Of a stretch of DNA of 64,000 nucleotides, positions 1 to 12,471 are shown piece by piece. Position 1 is the first letter of the stretch; every line of letters begins with the position of its first letter. The position numbers and the translations under genes are program-made. The DNA lies in NCBI GenBank assembly GCA_014904845.1, contig MU119444.1, positions 23,227 to 87,226 of the forward strand, given 5' to 3'. This stretch comes from Acephala macrosclerotiorum (taxonomy: Eukaryota > Ascomycota > Leotiomycetes > Helotiales > Mollisiaceae). Below the pieces are notes generated by a model. That model was not told where the DNA came from and made no database searches. It was given only the letters and a program-made list of their open reading frames with translations.

Positions 1-2040
1 TTAAAAAATATTAAAATTAAAAATATTAAAATTAAAAATATTAAATATAATTATATTTATTTAATTAAATTTAAAATTATATTAATATATTTTAATATAT
101 ATATAATAAAATTAATTAAAATTTTTAAAATAAAATTTAATAATATAAAAATTTTTATATATAAATTTTATTACATATTTTTAATTTTAATTTAATAAAT
201 TTAATAAACGATATTTTAAATTAAAAATAATATATTAATTCGATTAAATTAAAATTTATTAATAATTAAAAAATATATTTAAAAAAATTTATTATATAAT
301 TAAAAATTAAAATTAAAATAATTTATTAAATAAAAAATTTTATATATTAATAATAAAAATTATATATATAATATATAAATATAAAAAAAAATTTATAAAA
401 TTAAAATAATTTATTTTAAATATTAAATTTATAAATATAATATTAATTTAATAATTATATAAAATATTAAATCGAATTAAAATTAATATAATTTATAATT
501 AATTAATAATATAAAATTATTATAATTAATTTAAAAAATAATTTTATTTTTAATAAATTAATTAAATTATTATATTTAAATTTTTTAAATAAAAAATATT
601 AAAAATATTAAATATATATATATATAATATTATAATTAATTATTAAATATTTTATTTTATTTAATTATATTTAAAATTTAAAATATAATTATTAAAATTT
701 GATTAAATTTAAAATTATAATAATATATTTTAATATACGTTTAATAAAATTTTATATATAAAATTTAAAATAATTTAATTTTAAATTTATTAAATATTTT
801 TTATTTTTTATTTATAATTTAAATTTTTTTAAAATTTTATTTTTTCAATTTATAAATTATAATATTATTAATTTAAATATTTATATTTTTAAATATTTTT
901 TTATTTTAATAAAAATTCGTTTATTAAATTATTAAAATAAATTTTTTTATTAAAAATATTAATATTATATATAAAAAATTAAAAATTAATATTAATTTTT
1001 AAATTAAATATAAAAATATTTTTTTCGAATCGAAAAAAAAAAATCTATTTATTAATTCGTAAACGAATTAATCAATAAATAATTAATTTTTTTTTTTATT
1101 TAATATATATTTTATTTTGTAAATTTTATAAAAACGTTTTTACGAAAAATTATAAAATTTTCGATTTTAATAATTTTTTTTTATTTTAAATTTCAAATTA
1201 AAAAAATTTAATTTAAACGTTTTATTAACGTTTAAAATTAATATAATTATTAAAATAATATTTAAAATTTTATCGAGCGTTAAAAATCGATAAATTAATA
1301 AATTTTTTAATATTTAAAATAAAAATATATTATAAAATTTTATATTATTAAAAAATTATTTTTTAAAATTTCGTTTTTTATATCGAATTATTATAATCGA
1401 TTTAATTAATTTAAATTATTTTATTTAATATATAATTTTAAAAAAAAACCTTTTAAATTTTTTTTCGAAAATTGTATAATTATAAAAATATTTAATTTTT
1501 AAACGAGTATTTTAATATTTAAAATAAAAATATATTTAAAAATTTTATAATTATTATTTTTATTAAATATAATTATATTTTATTAATTTACGTAATAACG
1601 AATTAATAAAATCGTTTGAAATTTAAAATTTAATAATATTTAATCGAATTTTAATTTATTTATAAATTTTATATAATTTAAATTAATTAATAAATTATAA
1701 TTATAATTTAATTTAATTAAAATTTTAATATTTATTATATATTATAATATTTTTTAATAAATTAATTAAATCGTTATATTTAAATACCTCGATTAAATTT
1801 AGTGTTTTTCACTTATAATTAAAATAATTAAAATAATTCGTATTATATAAATAATACGTAATTTAAAAAAAATCGATATTAATTTTTAAAACGAACGATT
1901 AATAATAAATCGAATAAATAATTATAATTTTTTAAACGCTATACAAACTTTAACTATTTACGCCCTTTGATTAGTTAATAATACCCAGTTTTATATTTTT
2001 CTATATTAAACGCGCTAATTAGTAATCTACTAAAGTCTGC
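1..2040. repeat. AT-rich RIP-degraded repeat tract
   Basis: Extremely AT-rich DNA with no credible reading frame. The few remaining C and G bases are nearly all in CpG. The composition is what repeat-induced point mutation leaves on repeated DNA. Within it, about 1095-1960 aligns by eye to the better preserved repeat unit at 36315-37433. Composition becomes normal between about 1940 and 2060, just before the JJJ1 gene. Confidence 0.85.
1095..1960 (+). repeat. RIP-degraded relic of the ~1.1 kb repeat unit
   Basis: The order of landmarks follows 36340-37430: an AAAAACGTT..ACGAAAAATT segment, a tract with the CGAGCG core, the CGATTTAATTAATTTAAATTA segment, a CTCG..TTAAATTTAG segment, and a tail of the form GATATTA..TTAAAACGAAC. 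Nearly all C:G pairs outside CpG have become T:A. The copy is therefore older, or more heavily mutated, than those at 36.3 and 44.1 kb. Confidence 0.6.
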
Positions 2041-2143
2041 CTTAGCGTCTGATTTGAGATACCAAGAAAATAAATCGAGGGGTACAAATAACCCTACCAA
2101 CATCAGCTGCGCGCAGCCGTTGTGGCAAGAAACTGCTGTCACG

Positions 2144-3853
2144 ATGGGCGCACAGCAGTCTTCCGGCCGCGATGCGAATGCGCAAAATGGCGAAGGAGCA
2201 AAACGGTGTTATTATGAGGTTTTAGGAATTGAGCGGAGTGCTTCTGAGGAAGAGTAAGGACCCCTCCATCCACGAAAAAATGCGCCAGGACTGATCCCTG
2301 GGTTCAGAATCAAGAAAGCATATAGAAGAAAAGCTCTCGAGCTCCACCCCGACCGCAATTATGGCAACGCGGAAGCCGCTACAGCGAGTTTCGCAGAAGT
2401 TTCCTCGGCCTACGAAGTCCTGTTGGATCCCCAAGAGAGAGCCTGGTATGATTCTCACCGGGAATCTGTATTGAGTGGAAGTGCTGGGCCAAATGAGGAG
2501 AGTTACGAGCGCAATGTGCGGGTTACAAGTGCTTCAGATATCGTGAGCTTGATTGGTAGGTTCACCTCGAGCATTCCTTTCACAGATGGACCAAACGGGT
2601 TCTATGGAAGTCTACGAGATACATTCGCAAACCTTGCGAAGGAGGAAGATAGGGCTTGTGATTGGGAAGGTCTTGAGCCAGTGGATTATCCAGATTTTGG
2701 GAGTGCAGAAGACGATTACGAGGATGTGGTGAAGCCATTCTACAGAGTCTGGATCAATTTCTCAACCAAGAAGACCTTCTCCTGGAGGGATGCATATAGG
2801 GCTTCGGATGCTCCTGATCGAGCTACTCGAAGACTCGTAGAGAAAGAGAATAAGAGGTTACGAGAGGAAGGGATCAGGGAATTCAACGATGCTATCAGGG
2901 CACTGGTAGCCTTCGTGAGGAAGAGAGATCCACGTTATCTACCCAATTCTCAAACAGAAGCAGACCGACAAAAGATCCTACGTGATGCAGCAGCAGCACA
3001 GGCAGCACGGTCTCGAGCAGCCAATCAAGCCAAATTGGAAAAGCACGTCGTTCCTGATTGGGCACAGAGTCGAGAGCCAGACGAAGGGGATCCTTCAGAG
3101 TCCGAGGAATCAGAAGTCGAGCATATCGAATGTGTAGTTTGTGGAAAGACCTTCAAAAGCGAGAAACAATATGAAGCTCACGAGAAGAGCAAGAAACACA
3201 TTAAATTAGTGCAGCAACTTCAGCGAGAGATGCGAAAAGAGAATGAACGCTTGGATCTCAACGGCTCATATCGGAATATATCAGCTCCTGTGTCCGAGTT
3301 CGAAGAGCTGAGATTGAATGGGAAGGACAACGTAGCTGGGGACGACAATACTGTTTCTGATTTGGAAGACAGGGCTGGAATTTCCGCGGAGCAGCATGTG
3401 GAAACGGAAAGTGGAAGTCAAAAGCAGACACCAGGAGTGAAAGATGGGGCATTAGCGGATGAAGTTTCAGGCTCTTCGGATGAAGATGATGAATACGCAT
3501 CTAGAAAGGAGGTGGAGCATCGCGTTGCCGGAACACTCCCAAAAGAAGCAAGCAAAGCAGATGGAGATGAATCTTCTGTTGCAACTCCTACAGCAAGTGA
3601 TGATGGCCAGAAGATTGGCAAGGCAAAGTTGAAGCGAGAAAAGAAGAAAGCAAAGCAAGAGCAAGTCGCACAAGATTCCAACGAGGTAAACATCTTATTT
3701 TAACGACAAGATTTTAGCTAACATACTTCGCAGTTCAAATGTGCAGCTTGCAACGAGTGTTTCGCTTCCAAGACTAAGCTTTTCAGTCACATCAAGGGAT
3801 CCAATCATGCCCAGCCTGTGCCAAAGGCAAAAGGGAAGAATAAAAAGCATTAA
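2144..3853 (+). CDS. JJJ1: J-domain and C2H2 zinc-finger protein, Jjj1-type 60S ribosome biogenesis cochaperone
   Basis: Exons 2144-2253, 2308-3685 and 3734-3853 encode 535 residues. The J domain (about residues 22-85) has the HPD motif at 50-52, which stimulates Hsp70 ATPase activity. Two C2H2 fingers follow, at about 311-335 (CVVC..H..H) and 499-521 (CAAC..H..H); the second is only seen when the last intron is removed. The order J domain, charged coiled segment, finger, acidic low-complexity stretch, finger matches yeast Jjj1 and human DNAJC21. In yeast, Jjj1 works with Rei1 to release Arx1 from cytoplasmic pre-60S particles. The ATG at 2144 was chosen because it gives a short leader directly before the J domain, and the upstream frame has no ATG. 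This is the first gene inside the AT-rich border. Family call is firm; the exact N-terminus is less so. Confidence 0.92.
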
Positions 3854-4125
3854 AATTATAGAGCACGGTAGATTTTGGCGTTTGGTGGGGTCTTTTTTTG
3901 CGTCATGGCATAGCGCGGCGTCCAGAGTCCAAAAAGGAGTTTGGGACGATGGGATTTGAGGATTTGGCATACGCATTGCAGAGCCTTTCTATAAGTAGAT
4001 AGGCCAATTATGAGAAAGTTCATTCGCGAGCTCGTGCAAGCATTGATTCTAGATGTGCACACCGATATCCTTCCTAACGCCTGATTGATCGATGCCAAAC
4101 ACCGCCCCATAACCAGAAACCTAAC

Positions 4126-5582
4126 CTAGGCATTTAATATGGTATCGTCATCTTCTTCGTCGTCGAATGTCTCAACTTCGTCAATAGCGCCATCCCGTTC
4201 GGTGCTGAGAACAGGCTCTTTATCAGCGACATGGATGACTGCCTTCCCCTGGACTTCCTGTACGGCTCGTCGCCAGTCCTTCCAGTCCTTCTCATCACGT
4301 ATCAAGAAGGCAATAAGCATGCTGGGATCCATTTCCTTCACGTGAATTCGCCGCAACCTCCGGGTGTGACAAGAATCGATGTCTTCCTGGCTGTATGCTT
4401 CAACATTGGTAGGTAATGGCAGTGCTGGCCGAGTTTGGTGGGGATCCAAATAAAAGAAATGAGATCCTTGCACTCCAATGAAGTAATGTGACGAGGATGG
4501 CCGACCACTGCAAGAATGAGTAAGGCTATTTTACAAAGGATTGAACGTCATACCCTGCTATGCCGATGGACTGGGGCATTTGCAAAGCGGACTTCAATGC
4601 TTCCCAGTATACCGGTGTGATTTTATCTAGCCCCAGTCGTGTCCCCACCAGAATGAGAGTTGGTTTAAATTCCACACCGTCGGGTTTGGCAATTCTCATG
4701 AACGAGTCTTCATACACTTCCAGCCCATCACCTGTGAGATACACACGGAGTTCGGAGGACTTATGATCGTTTATTAGAGCCCTAGGATCTGTTAGTGTCT
4801 GTGCAAAAAATCAGGCTCCAGCAGCGCTCTCTCTCTTACTGTATACAGCGTGCAGTAGCCGATGGACCAAACCACTCTCCAGGATGCTTCCCACATGCAC
4901 TCGCTCCATGTTCCACAAATTTATGAATCGAATAGGGGGCGTGAGGCGTGTCTGCGAACAAGGAAATTATCTTGCGCTCTTCGAGAGCGGAAGATCCACG
5001 CCGCCAATCTGCACACGAAATCAGTCTCTAAGCGTAGAGGAGGTAGTGAGGTCCGGTACCTCTGCCTAACCGTAACATGATAAGAGCGTTCGCAAGCAAG
5101 CTCTGTCCAGATCTGATCATGCATCCCCATCCAGTGTCCGAAGTGAAACCCGCTGGCTTGTCAAACTGACTTCGGATCCGCACGGGAAGGCTCATGGCAG
5201 CTTGTGCTTTCGGGTCTTGGGATTTGGCAATAGCAGGGAAGTTCGATCTGTACGTGAGCCATATTCTTGCATCAAAATCGTCCAGGAATGACGAAGGCCA
5301 TCCTCCGCCATTCCCGTTCTCTGGATCCTCGTATGCTAGGTTCGAGTCGATGCTGCTTGCTGTGCTGTCTGGCGGTGTTGCAGATTGCGCCTGACTCGAT
5401 CCGATGGGCGACGACTTGAGATCTGGGGCAGACGAATGCATCGACTTCGCAACTGATGGCTTGTCTGAAGCACGGTATTCTTTGCCTAGACACCATATTG
5501 GGGACTGCGATTCATTTCTCGGCTCGGGATCGTAGAAGTATTGAACAAACTTCTTGTATTTCCCAAGATCTAGAGCAGCCAT
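4126..5582 (-). CDS. ATG4: Atg4 cysteine protease (autophagy)
   Basis: Four exons (5582-5060, 5008-4840, 4781-4554, 4507-4126) encode 433 residues. Atg4 trims the C-terminus of Atg8 and later removes Atg8 from phosphatidylethanolamine, supporting autophagosome formation in the cytosol. The nucleophile is Cys154 in the conserved [11 protein letters not shown] segment. Asp328 and His330 lie in the DPH motif, and the [12 protein letters not shown] block precedes them. Splice choices keep the family blocks in frame: exon 2 ends in ..ATARCI with CA|GTAAGA, and the acceptor CCTAG|GG restores Gln-Ala-Leu with a CTAAC branch point just upstream. The C-terminus is very acidic (DDEEDDD), as often in fungal Atg4. 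The start at [16 protein letters not shown] matches the usual N-terminus. It converges with JJJ1 and diverges from the SQS1-like gene. Confidence 0.95.
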
Positions 5583-6249
5583 AATGACCCTACAAGTGAG
5601 GGACAATCATCTACAGCTCGAGGCTGGAAGGAGAGGCGGGGAACGAGGGGTAAGTTACTATACTGGACGGCAGCAAATGTGACTCGTTGCGAAGGGGGGC
5701 TGAGGGGAAAAGCTTGCGGTATGAAGATGAAGAATCTTAGGTATTTGAGGCGTGTAGTGGTGTGGTATGGGGTCGTTGACTGTAACTGCTCGAAGCTTAC
5801 CAGAGACAGAGACACAGCTTCGCAGGCCAGGCCAGGCTCCCAATGACCCAGTCACTGGGCCAGATTAGACTCGCTTACCGCCGAAATGACCTTCTTATCA
5901 AAAAGTTGTCGATTCACGGCATTGCAAGAAATCAAGGTTTGAGTATTTTGGATACATGTAGAATACACCTCGGTATCACTAGATTTGTATTAGATAACTT
6001 GAATGGGCGATTAAGAGTCCGTTTGTATGAGAGGAACTGTTGTTGGTATTAACGCGGTTGCATTGATTGATTACGCCTTATCGGGGACGATAAGCAAACA
6101 CCCTAGCGGCGGTACCTGAATTATTCTTGAAGTCAGAGACAATTCAAGGCTACCACCACCGCTGTTGGGTTTCACGAAGAACGCGCCGTCTGTGCACCTT
6201 GGACCAAGGGCTTCTTCCTTCTGATGATTTGCTGATTCCTGTTAACAAC
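5583..6249. promoter_or_regulatory. Divergent intergenic region between ATG4 and SQS1
   Basis: This 667-base stretch separates two start codons pointing away from each other, so it should hold both promoters and 5' leaders. Short reading frames occur on both strands, but none resembles a known protein. No distinctive element was recognised. Confidence 0.5.
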
Positions 6250-8688
6250 ATGCCACGCACGAAAAGACCTCCTCGCAGAGGCAACCACCACCAGCAAGCT
6301 GGTCGAGGTGGTCGGCAAAACCTGGAAACCTCCTTCGTACCATTTGCTGGCACGTCAACCCCACGCAGAGGTGAACATGGTAAGCTTGAGAACTCGTGGA
6401 AATCTACACTGTTCTTTTGGAAAAGAAGCTAAAGGAAATGTTCCAGGCTTCACATTACAAGAAGAAGCTCGAAATACCGAACGCCACCAGTCATTCTGGA
6501 ACACGGATCAAAGGTTGCGAGACTCCAAAGTTACCTTCATCAGTGCCGGTGCCCTCGAACCTACTATACCAAAAGATCCGGAAGCAGCACTTGCAGAGAT
6601 GACGCTCGATTCCCCAAAGGAAGATGACAGAATCGAGGTATTTGAGGAAGAGGAAGACGGGGTGGAGGTACGGGAGCCAACGATGATTTCAAGCCAGCAA
6701 CCAGTCCAGCCACTTTCCAATGGCTCGCCGGAAGAACAAACCTTTGGTTACATTGTCGATGTACATGGCAGTGAGCCGGTTCAGACTGGAATACCTCCAC
6801 CACAGCTTCGTTCTGTGTCTCCTGCCCCGTCCGATTCTAGCGAAGAGATTATCTTGTTTCGCGGTAGGAATCGAGATGGGAAAGGAATTTCATTAACCAG
6901 CCTTTCATCAAGAACGGTTACTGATCCCATCGAGCAGAAAATCCGCAGAGTAGAAGAGGAAATCCACAAGCGGGAGGAATGGCTTGAAGAGGTCCTTCGC
7001 CACGATGGCCCCTCACCTGTCGTAACACCACCCACATCGGGAGAAGCTTCTGCTGCTGGAAAAGGAGCCGGCCATCTCGAGCACCAGGGTAGAAAACCTC
7101 GTCGAAGTCGTCGCAGCCAAAAGAATACGGAAGATTCAGAGGAAGCAGCTTTGATTGCAGACTACATTGCAAACATCGACAAAGATGATGATGTTTCCAA
7201 ATCCTTCGCTCAACGCGAATTGGGTGGCACAGAGGACGAGTTGTGGCAAGATACCGAGGTCTCATCTGGAGAACCTTCACAGAAGGCAAAGCGATCAAGT
7301 TTCGGAGGATGGGATCGGTCAGACATTTGTGACTTCAACGACCTAAGCACTTCTGATGGGGTAATGGGAGACATACAGCAGATCTTGTCCAGAAGAGACC
7401 GAGCCTCAGGCGTGCAGTACCTCGTCGTTTGGGAAGACCAAACCGTGGATGAAGCTAGATGGGTCCCCTCTACTACCTTATCGAGTGTCAATGCTTTGTC
7501 ACACATTGAGACCTTTGAGGCCGAAGAAAAACTTGTGGCTGAATTTATCGATAATGAGGAAGAGACCAGTGACTCTGACGATCTTGACAACGACGACGAG
7601 GCTGCTGACGATGAGGACAATGAGCAGGACTTGGTGCAGAGGAAGATTGATCGAATGAGCGACGAGAAGATTGCAAGGCCGTTGGCAAAGCAAGAAGAAC
7701 TGGGTATGGGATCGAGCAAGCTGATTCTCTTCGACGATGATGAGGGCGATGAAGATGATGTTCCAACTTTCTCAAACACGTTCAGTCCGGTCATGCTCTC
7801 CTGGAAGAAGAGTCCACGTAGGGCTCGTGGAGCGAAGCGGCCAAGGGGCGATTTTCCTTCAGCAACTATGTTAGCTGATGCTTATGATGGATTCGATATC
7901 ATGGATTTCGAGCGTCCGAGCTTGAAGAAAAAGCCGAAGGGTCGAAGAGGCAAGGTGGCATTCGACATCTCGGATTCAGAGCTGGAAGCTTCAATGGAGA
8001 TGACTTGGGGAAATGATCGCATGAAGAAGAAAGAAAGAAAGCAGGAACGCGACGAACTACGTGCTCAAGGACTGCTTGGCAACAAGAACGGCAAACCTGA
8101 CCTCAAGCAAAAATACAAGGAAGGTATGGGCATTCTTGCAGTCAAGGAGGAGATCAAGCAGTTCCTTATGAGTACCAATACTACGTATGTATCTCCTCCG
8201 TGTCATGACTACGTTCCTAATTTTACAGACTTTCTCTACCTCCGATGGACAAGGCAGATCGTAAGGTTGTCCACGAACTGGCGAATGCGTTCAATCTGAA
8301 GTCTAAGTCTGCTGGTACCGGCACGAAGCGTTTCCCTGTTCTGTACAGAACTTCGAAAACCTCGGTCTTCGCAGAGCATAAATTCAATGCAGTCGAAGCG
8401 CAAATCACGCGTCGCTTCTTTCCAAGAATGGATGTTGGGGGCAAGAGGTCGAGTGGTAACCGTGCTGCTCGTGGAGGTGGAGGCGGCTTCAATAATGCGG
8501 CTGTCAGCTACAGGGACGGCGACATCGTCGGTGGTTCTGCACCCGAGTTGGGGGTGGAAAACAAAGGTCGTGCCATGCTGGAGAAGATGGGATGGAGCTC
8601 AGGAACCGCTCTCGGTGCTCTCAACAACAAGGGCATTTTGCAGCCAGTTTCTCATGTGGTGAAGACGACCAAGGCTGGATTGGGATAA
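6250..8688 (+). CDS. SQS1: Sqs1-like R3H and G-patch protein (pre-mRNA splicing and ribosome biogenesis)
   Basis: Exons 6250-6379, 6447-8184 and 8229-8688 encode 775 residues. An R3H domain at about 623-690 (LPPMDKADRK..VHELANAFNL) is followed by a C-terminal G-patch-like segment at about 738-775 (AMLEKMGWSSGTALGALNNKG). Yeast Sqs1/Pfa1 uses its G-patch to activate the DEAH helicase Prp43, so that is the likely partner here. The N-terminus MPRTKRPPRRG and the FTLQEEARNTERH block match fungal Sqs1 proteins. Long acidic stretches occupy the middle. Residues about 350-415 (ILSRRDRASGVQYLVVWEDQ..) look like a chromodomain-type fold, which is unusual enough to be listed as a finding. The intron 1 acceptor at 6446 was chosen because it alone joins the start exon to the long frame. 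Confidence 0.88.
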
Positions 8689-9169
8689 TGAGACGCTTCT
8701 GCTCATTCATGAAATATCGCCTATGTACTTCTGTCGTTGCAATTTCAGCGAATATTGCACTGCACGGAGTCAGCTGTGTAGAAATTAATGTATGTTAATG
8801 ACACGCAATGAAGACAACCAAAGACGTGTTTTCATCCTAATGCGAACGCGTCAAGCACGCGGTACTTTGATTTCGAGCACGTCTGATGAGATTAAGAAGC
8901 TCAAAGATCGCAAATGCAAGCGGATCGTGAAATTGGTTTGATGTTCATGTTTCAATTGATGTCTTCTCGAATTCCCTATCCGAAGACTTATTGTACAGCC
9001 ACGTACCCCGAAAGCAGACCGTGAAGACATATGCCCCCATAAAAAGCAGACCATCCATAACGCATTAAGAGACCCAAAGATCCCGAACTACTCAGACTCA
9101 TCATCAATCCAGATGACCCAAAGTCAAAAGCAGATCCGACATCCCATGAAAACCCAGAGAGAAAAGCAT
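8689..9169. other. Convergent 3' region between SQS1 and H2B
   Basis: 481 bases between two convergent stop codons. It should hold the 3' untranslated regions of both genes. No RNA gene, repeat or credible reading frame was seen. Confidence 0.5.
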
Positions 9170-9832
9170 CTATTTCGTCGATGAAGAGTATTTGGTGACA
9201 GCCTTGGTACCTTCTGAGACAGCGTGCTTGGCAAGTTCACCGGGGAGGATGAGTCGGACGCTGCAGATTGATTAGCATGATACGCGAGTGGCAGATGCGG
9301 AATGACTTACGAGGTTTGGATCTCTCGAGACGAGATTGTAGACTTCTTGTTGTATGCGGCAAGCTTGGAAGCCTCAGTGGCAACGCGCTCGAAGATATCT
9401 GTCGACGAAATCAGTATGATTCGGATGTGCTGCGATCGGAATGTGCTTACCGTTGACGAAGGAGTTTAGGATGGACATGGCGCGGTTGGAGATACCAGTG
9501 TCTGGGTGAACTTGCTTGAGAACTGCGAAAGGTTAGTGAATTGTTTTCAAATGAGAACGCGTCTCAATCAAGACCAAGGAACTCCGAGTTCATTGAATGC
9601 GATATCGCAATAGTAGACGCGCCAAGCGCCTCCGAATCGACGCGACTGGAACGAAGATCTAGATTATACCTTTGTAGATGTAGGAAGAGTACGTCTCCTT
9701 GCGTGTCTTGGTTCGCTTCTTCTTGTCACCGGTCGCAGCGGTCTTCTTGCCAGCTTCCTTCTTCTCGGCGGGGGCCTTGGATGCAGGTGCCTTGGAGGCA
9801 GGCTTCTTCTCAGCTGCGGCTTTGGGAGGCAT
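9170..9832 (-). CDS. HTB1: Histone H2B
   Basis: Four exons (9832-9670, 9522-9451, 9398-9311, 9260-9170) encode 137 residues, the normal fungal H2B length. The lysine/alanine-rich tail ([14 protein letters not shown]) is followed by the histone-fold blocks [40 protein letters not shown] and [20 protein letters not shown], then a C-terminus ending in TKYSSSTK. The Lys in the AVTKYSS context corresponds to the conserved C-terminal ubiquitination site of fungal H2B. H2B pairs with H2A in the nucleosome. The gene is divergent from H2A across 462 bases, the standard fungal arrangement for coordinated S-phase expression. Confidence 0.98.
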
Positions 9833-10294
9833 TTTGGATGAAGTTTGAAGTTAGATGTGAAAGTTGAAAAGGGTGGAGAGGGAATAGATGGGAGTAGTCG
9901 ACGTGATGTTGGACGTGGTGTTGTGGCGGATAGTTGATGGAGGAAAAAGTTGGAAAGAAGAGGGGAGAGCGAGGTCTTAAATGATTCTCAGTCGCGATGG
10001 CCTAAGCGGGATCACTATAGATGCACTAGTTTGTTGTGGTTGATTAGCGAATCAACACGCTGTATTTTCATTTTCGCTGCGTCGCCGCGCCTGCGCCTTT
10101 TGGGACCTTGTGCGGTCGTGATTAGCGAGCACTCCCAGTGTTCCAAGAACTTATAAAATCCCGCCCATACCACCACAAGTTTCTTCCTTCTACAACTTTT
10201 TTCCATCAACACCCAGCATACGACATCGTTGACTTCACGTCCATCTCACCAATTCAACTTCTTCCACTCATCCACTTCAACCAAATCCATCAAA
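9833..10294. promoter_or_regulatory. Shared divergent H2B/H2A promoter
   Basis: The region lies between the two histone start codons. A TATAAAA box at 10152-10158 sits 137 bases before the H2A start. The decamer TGATTAGCGA occurs twice in the same orientation, at 10041-10050 and 10119-10128. The first copy continues into AATCA, making a TGATT-AGCG-AATCA inverted repeat. Repeated upstream elements are expected in divergent histone promoters, but I do not know this motif from fungi. Confidence 0.65.
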
Positions 10295-10944
<650 letters not shown>

Positions 10945-11609
10945 GTCTGCATTTCTTTCGGCTGGGTTTCTTGCTGGGTTCTTTCATGATAATGGGGTGT
11001 CGTCTGGGTCTGGGTCACGGCTGCTTTTTCGCGTTCTGGTTGTACATTAAAATCCATGGCAATGGATGAGGATTGCTTACTGAGATCAATCTTATGAAAA
11101 CCCGATAAACCACAGAAAACTCTCCTTCGCCTGGTGATATCTTCTCTTTCCCCTCATGATCTCAGGACAGCAGGCGATCGGAACGATTCTTGAGTGGCTA
11201 GAGAAATCGCGATTCAAGCAAACAGGCCTACCTCGCGATGTTTTCGAGTTATTGGAATGCATAATTCGATATTGTTGAAGGTGCAGGGAAATTATTGACT
11301 ACTGAGAGTCTCCAAGTCGTCAAATATCGAGCAGCGTCAGGTAACAGATTCTGGTTCAAGTCGTCATGGAGTTTTGGGGATTGAACTGCTTTCCTTGGGA
11401 ATGTCGCGCGGAAGGATCTTTAACACAACAGAAGATGCTTTATTTCATTGGGTTGATACAGCGCGCCTGGCAAATTCGCGCCAAACCAACAAATATGCAC
11501 AGAGATCAAATCACTCATTAAACACGAGAAGCTAATGTATGACCAGAATAGCATTCCTTCCTATGTACAAGCTTCTGCAATCAAATCATTCTTCATCCCA
11601 TGTTCTCCA
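10945..11609. other. Convergent intergenic region between H2A and the NDUFB9-like gene
   Basis: 665 bases of 3' flank shared by convergent genes. Nothing coding was recognised. An exact CGCGCGG heptamer occurs at 11405-11411, the only copy I found in the gene island outside the RiPP-like cluster. Confidence 0.5.
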
Positions 11610-12141
11610 CTACATCTGAATGTGAGGCGGGGCTGATCACAAAGTTAGCGCTACATCCAACGATCTTGCGTATCATGAACTTACGGTCGAGAATCGGCGC
11701 TGGAATATTTCGCTCAAATTTGGATCCTATAGACTGTCAGTTATGGTTCGAAGGCAGCCCCCGAGCCAGATGCCCGCCAAATATAGACGTGAACTCACCT
11801 CCAGGTGCGGTAGGCGCGTGGTATGGATCGGGATGCTTCCACTTCTCAAGCAAATCCTCAGCCTCCTGGAACAATGCCTACACATCTATAATCAGCCAGA
11901 TTCCCCTATAGTATTCCTGCAGAACCGTACCCTTTGTTGTCTTGGATCTCGAATGTGCTTGTTCGCCTCGAACAGCGACCTAATGTACATAGCCTGGCCT
12001 CTCCAGAGATATCGGTGGACGGACCAGTCGAGGGCAAGCTTCAGAGAGCGTCGATAGAGTGATCTGGAGCATGCCTCGTAAGCTTTTGGTGTCTCAATGG
12101 CAAGGATTGCAAACTTACGAGACTGCCTGCTTTGTAGACAT
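11610..12141 (-). CDS. Mitochondrial complex I LYR subunit, NDUFB9/B22 homologue
   Basis: A small gene split into five exons: 12141-12119, 12063-11931, 11877-11799, 11726-11685 and 11632-11610. Together they encode 99 residues. The LYR-family signature opens the protein (SSLYRRSLKLALDW), followed by VHRYLWRGQAMYIRSLFEAN, then the B22 block EKWKHPDPYHAPTAPGGSKF and a terminus in APILDPPPHIQM. B22/NDUFB9 is an accessory subunit of NADH:ubiquinone oxidoreductase in the inner mitochondrial membrane arm and binds the mitochondrial acyl carrier protein. All five exons join in frame with GT-AG borders. The short first and last exons are the least certain. It is divergent from KGD2, another mitochondrial gene, across 330 bases. 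Confidence 0.85.
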
Positions 12142-12471
12142 CGTGTCTGACCTTGGCTGGTTCTGGCAGATTGTCCTTTCACAGTAGCACACCACCAATT
12201 CCTTATTTCATAGACAATCCTTTCGTCCACAACACAGCTGTTCCTGTCGCGTTGTAGCCGAAACGTATCGATTGCTGAGCTCGGCGCTGATTGTGAGGTC
12301 GCGAGATGTCGGAGGAAGCACCACTAGCGTCCGCTCGCTTGGAGTGAGGCTGTAAGAGAATCTCGGAAGCAGCTCCAAGAATACTTTGTTGTTTTACCGG
12401 AGCTTGTTTTTTCCTTCTCTACTCACCAATTCCTCCTTCACCTTCGCCGTTTCTCTCAATTAAAATTCAGG
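12142..12471. promoter_or_regulatory. Divergent promoter between NDUFB9-like gene and KGD2
   Basis: 330 bases between two start codons of nuclear-encoded mitochondrial proteins, so the region may coordinate respiratory genes. A pyrimidine-rich stretch lies just upstream of the KGD2 start (about 12410-12460). No specific operator was recognised. Confidence 0.5.

Noticed and set aside
11600..12057. Two plus-strand frames of about 100 codons
   Set aside because: They are antisense to the NDUFB9-like exons and have no family resemblance.
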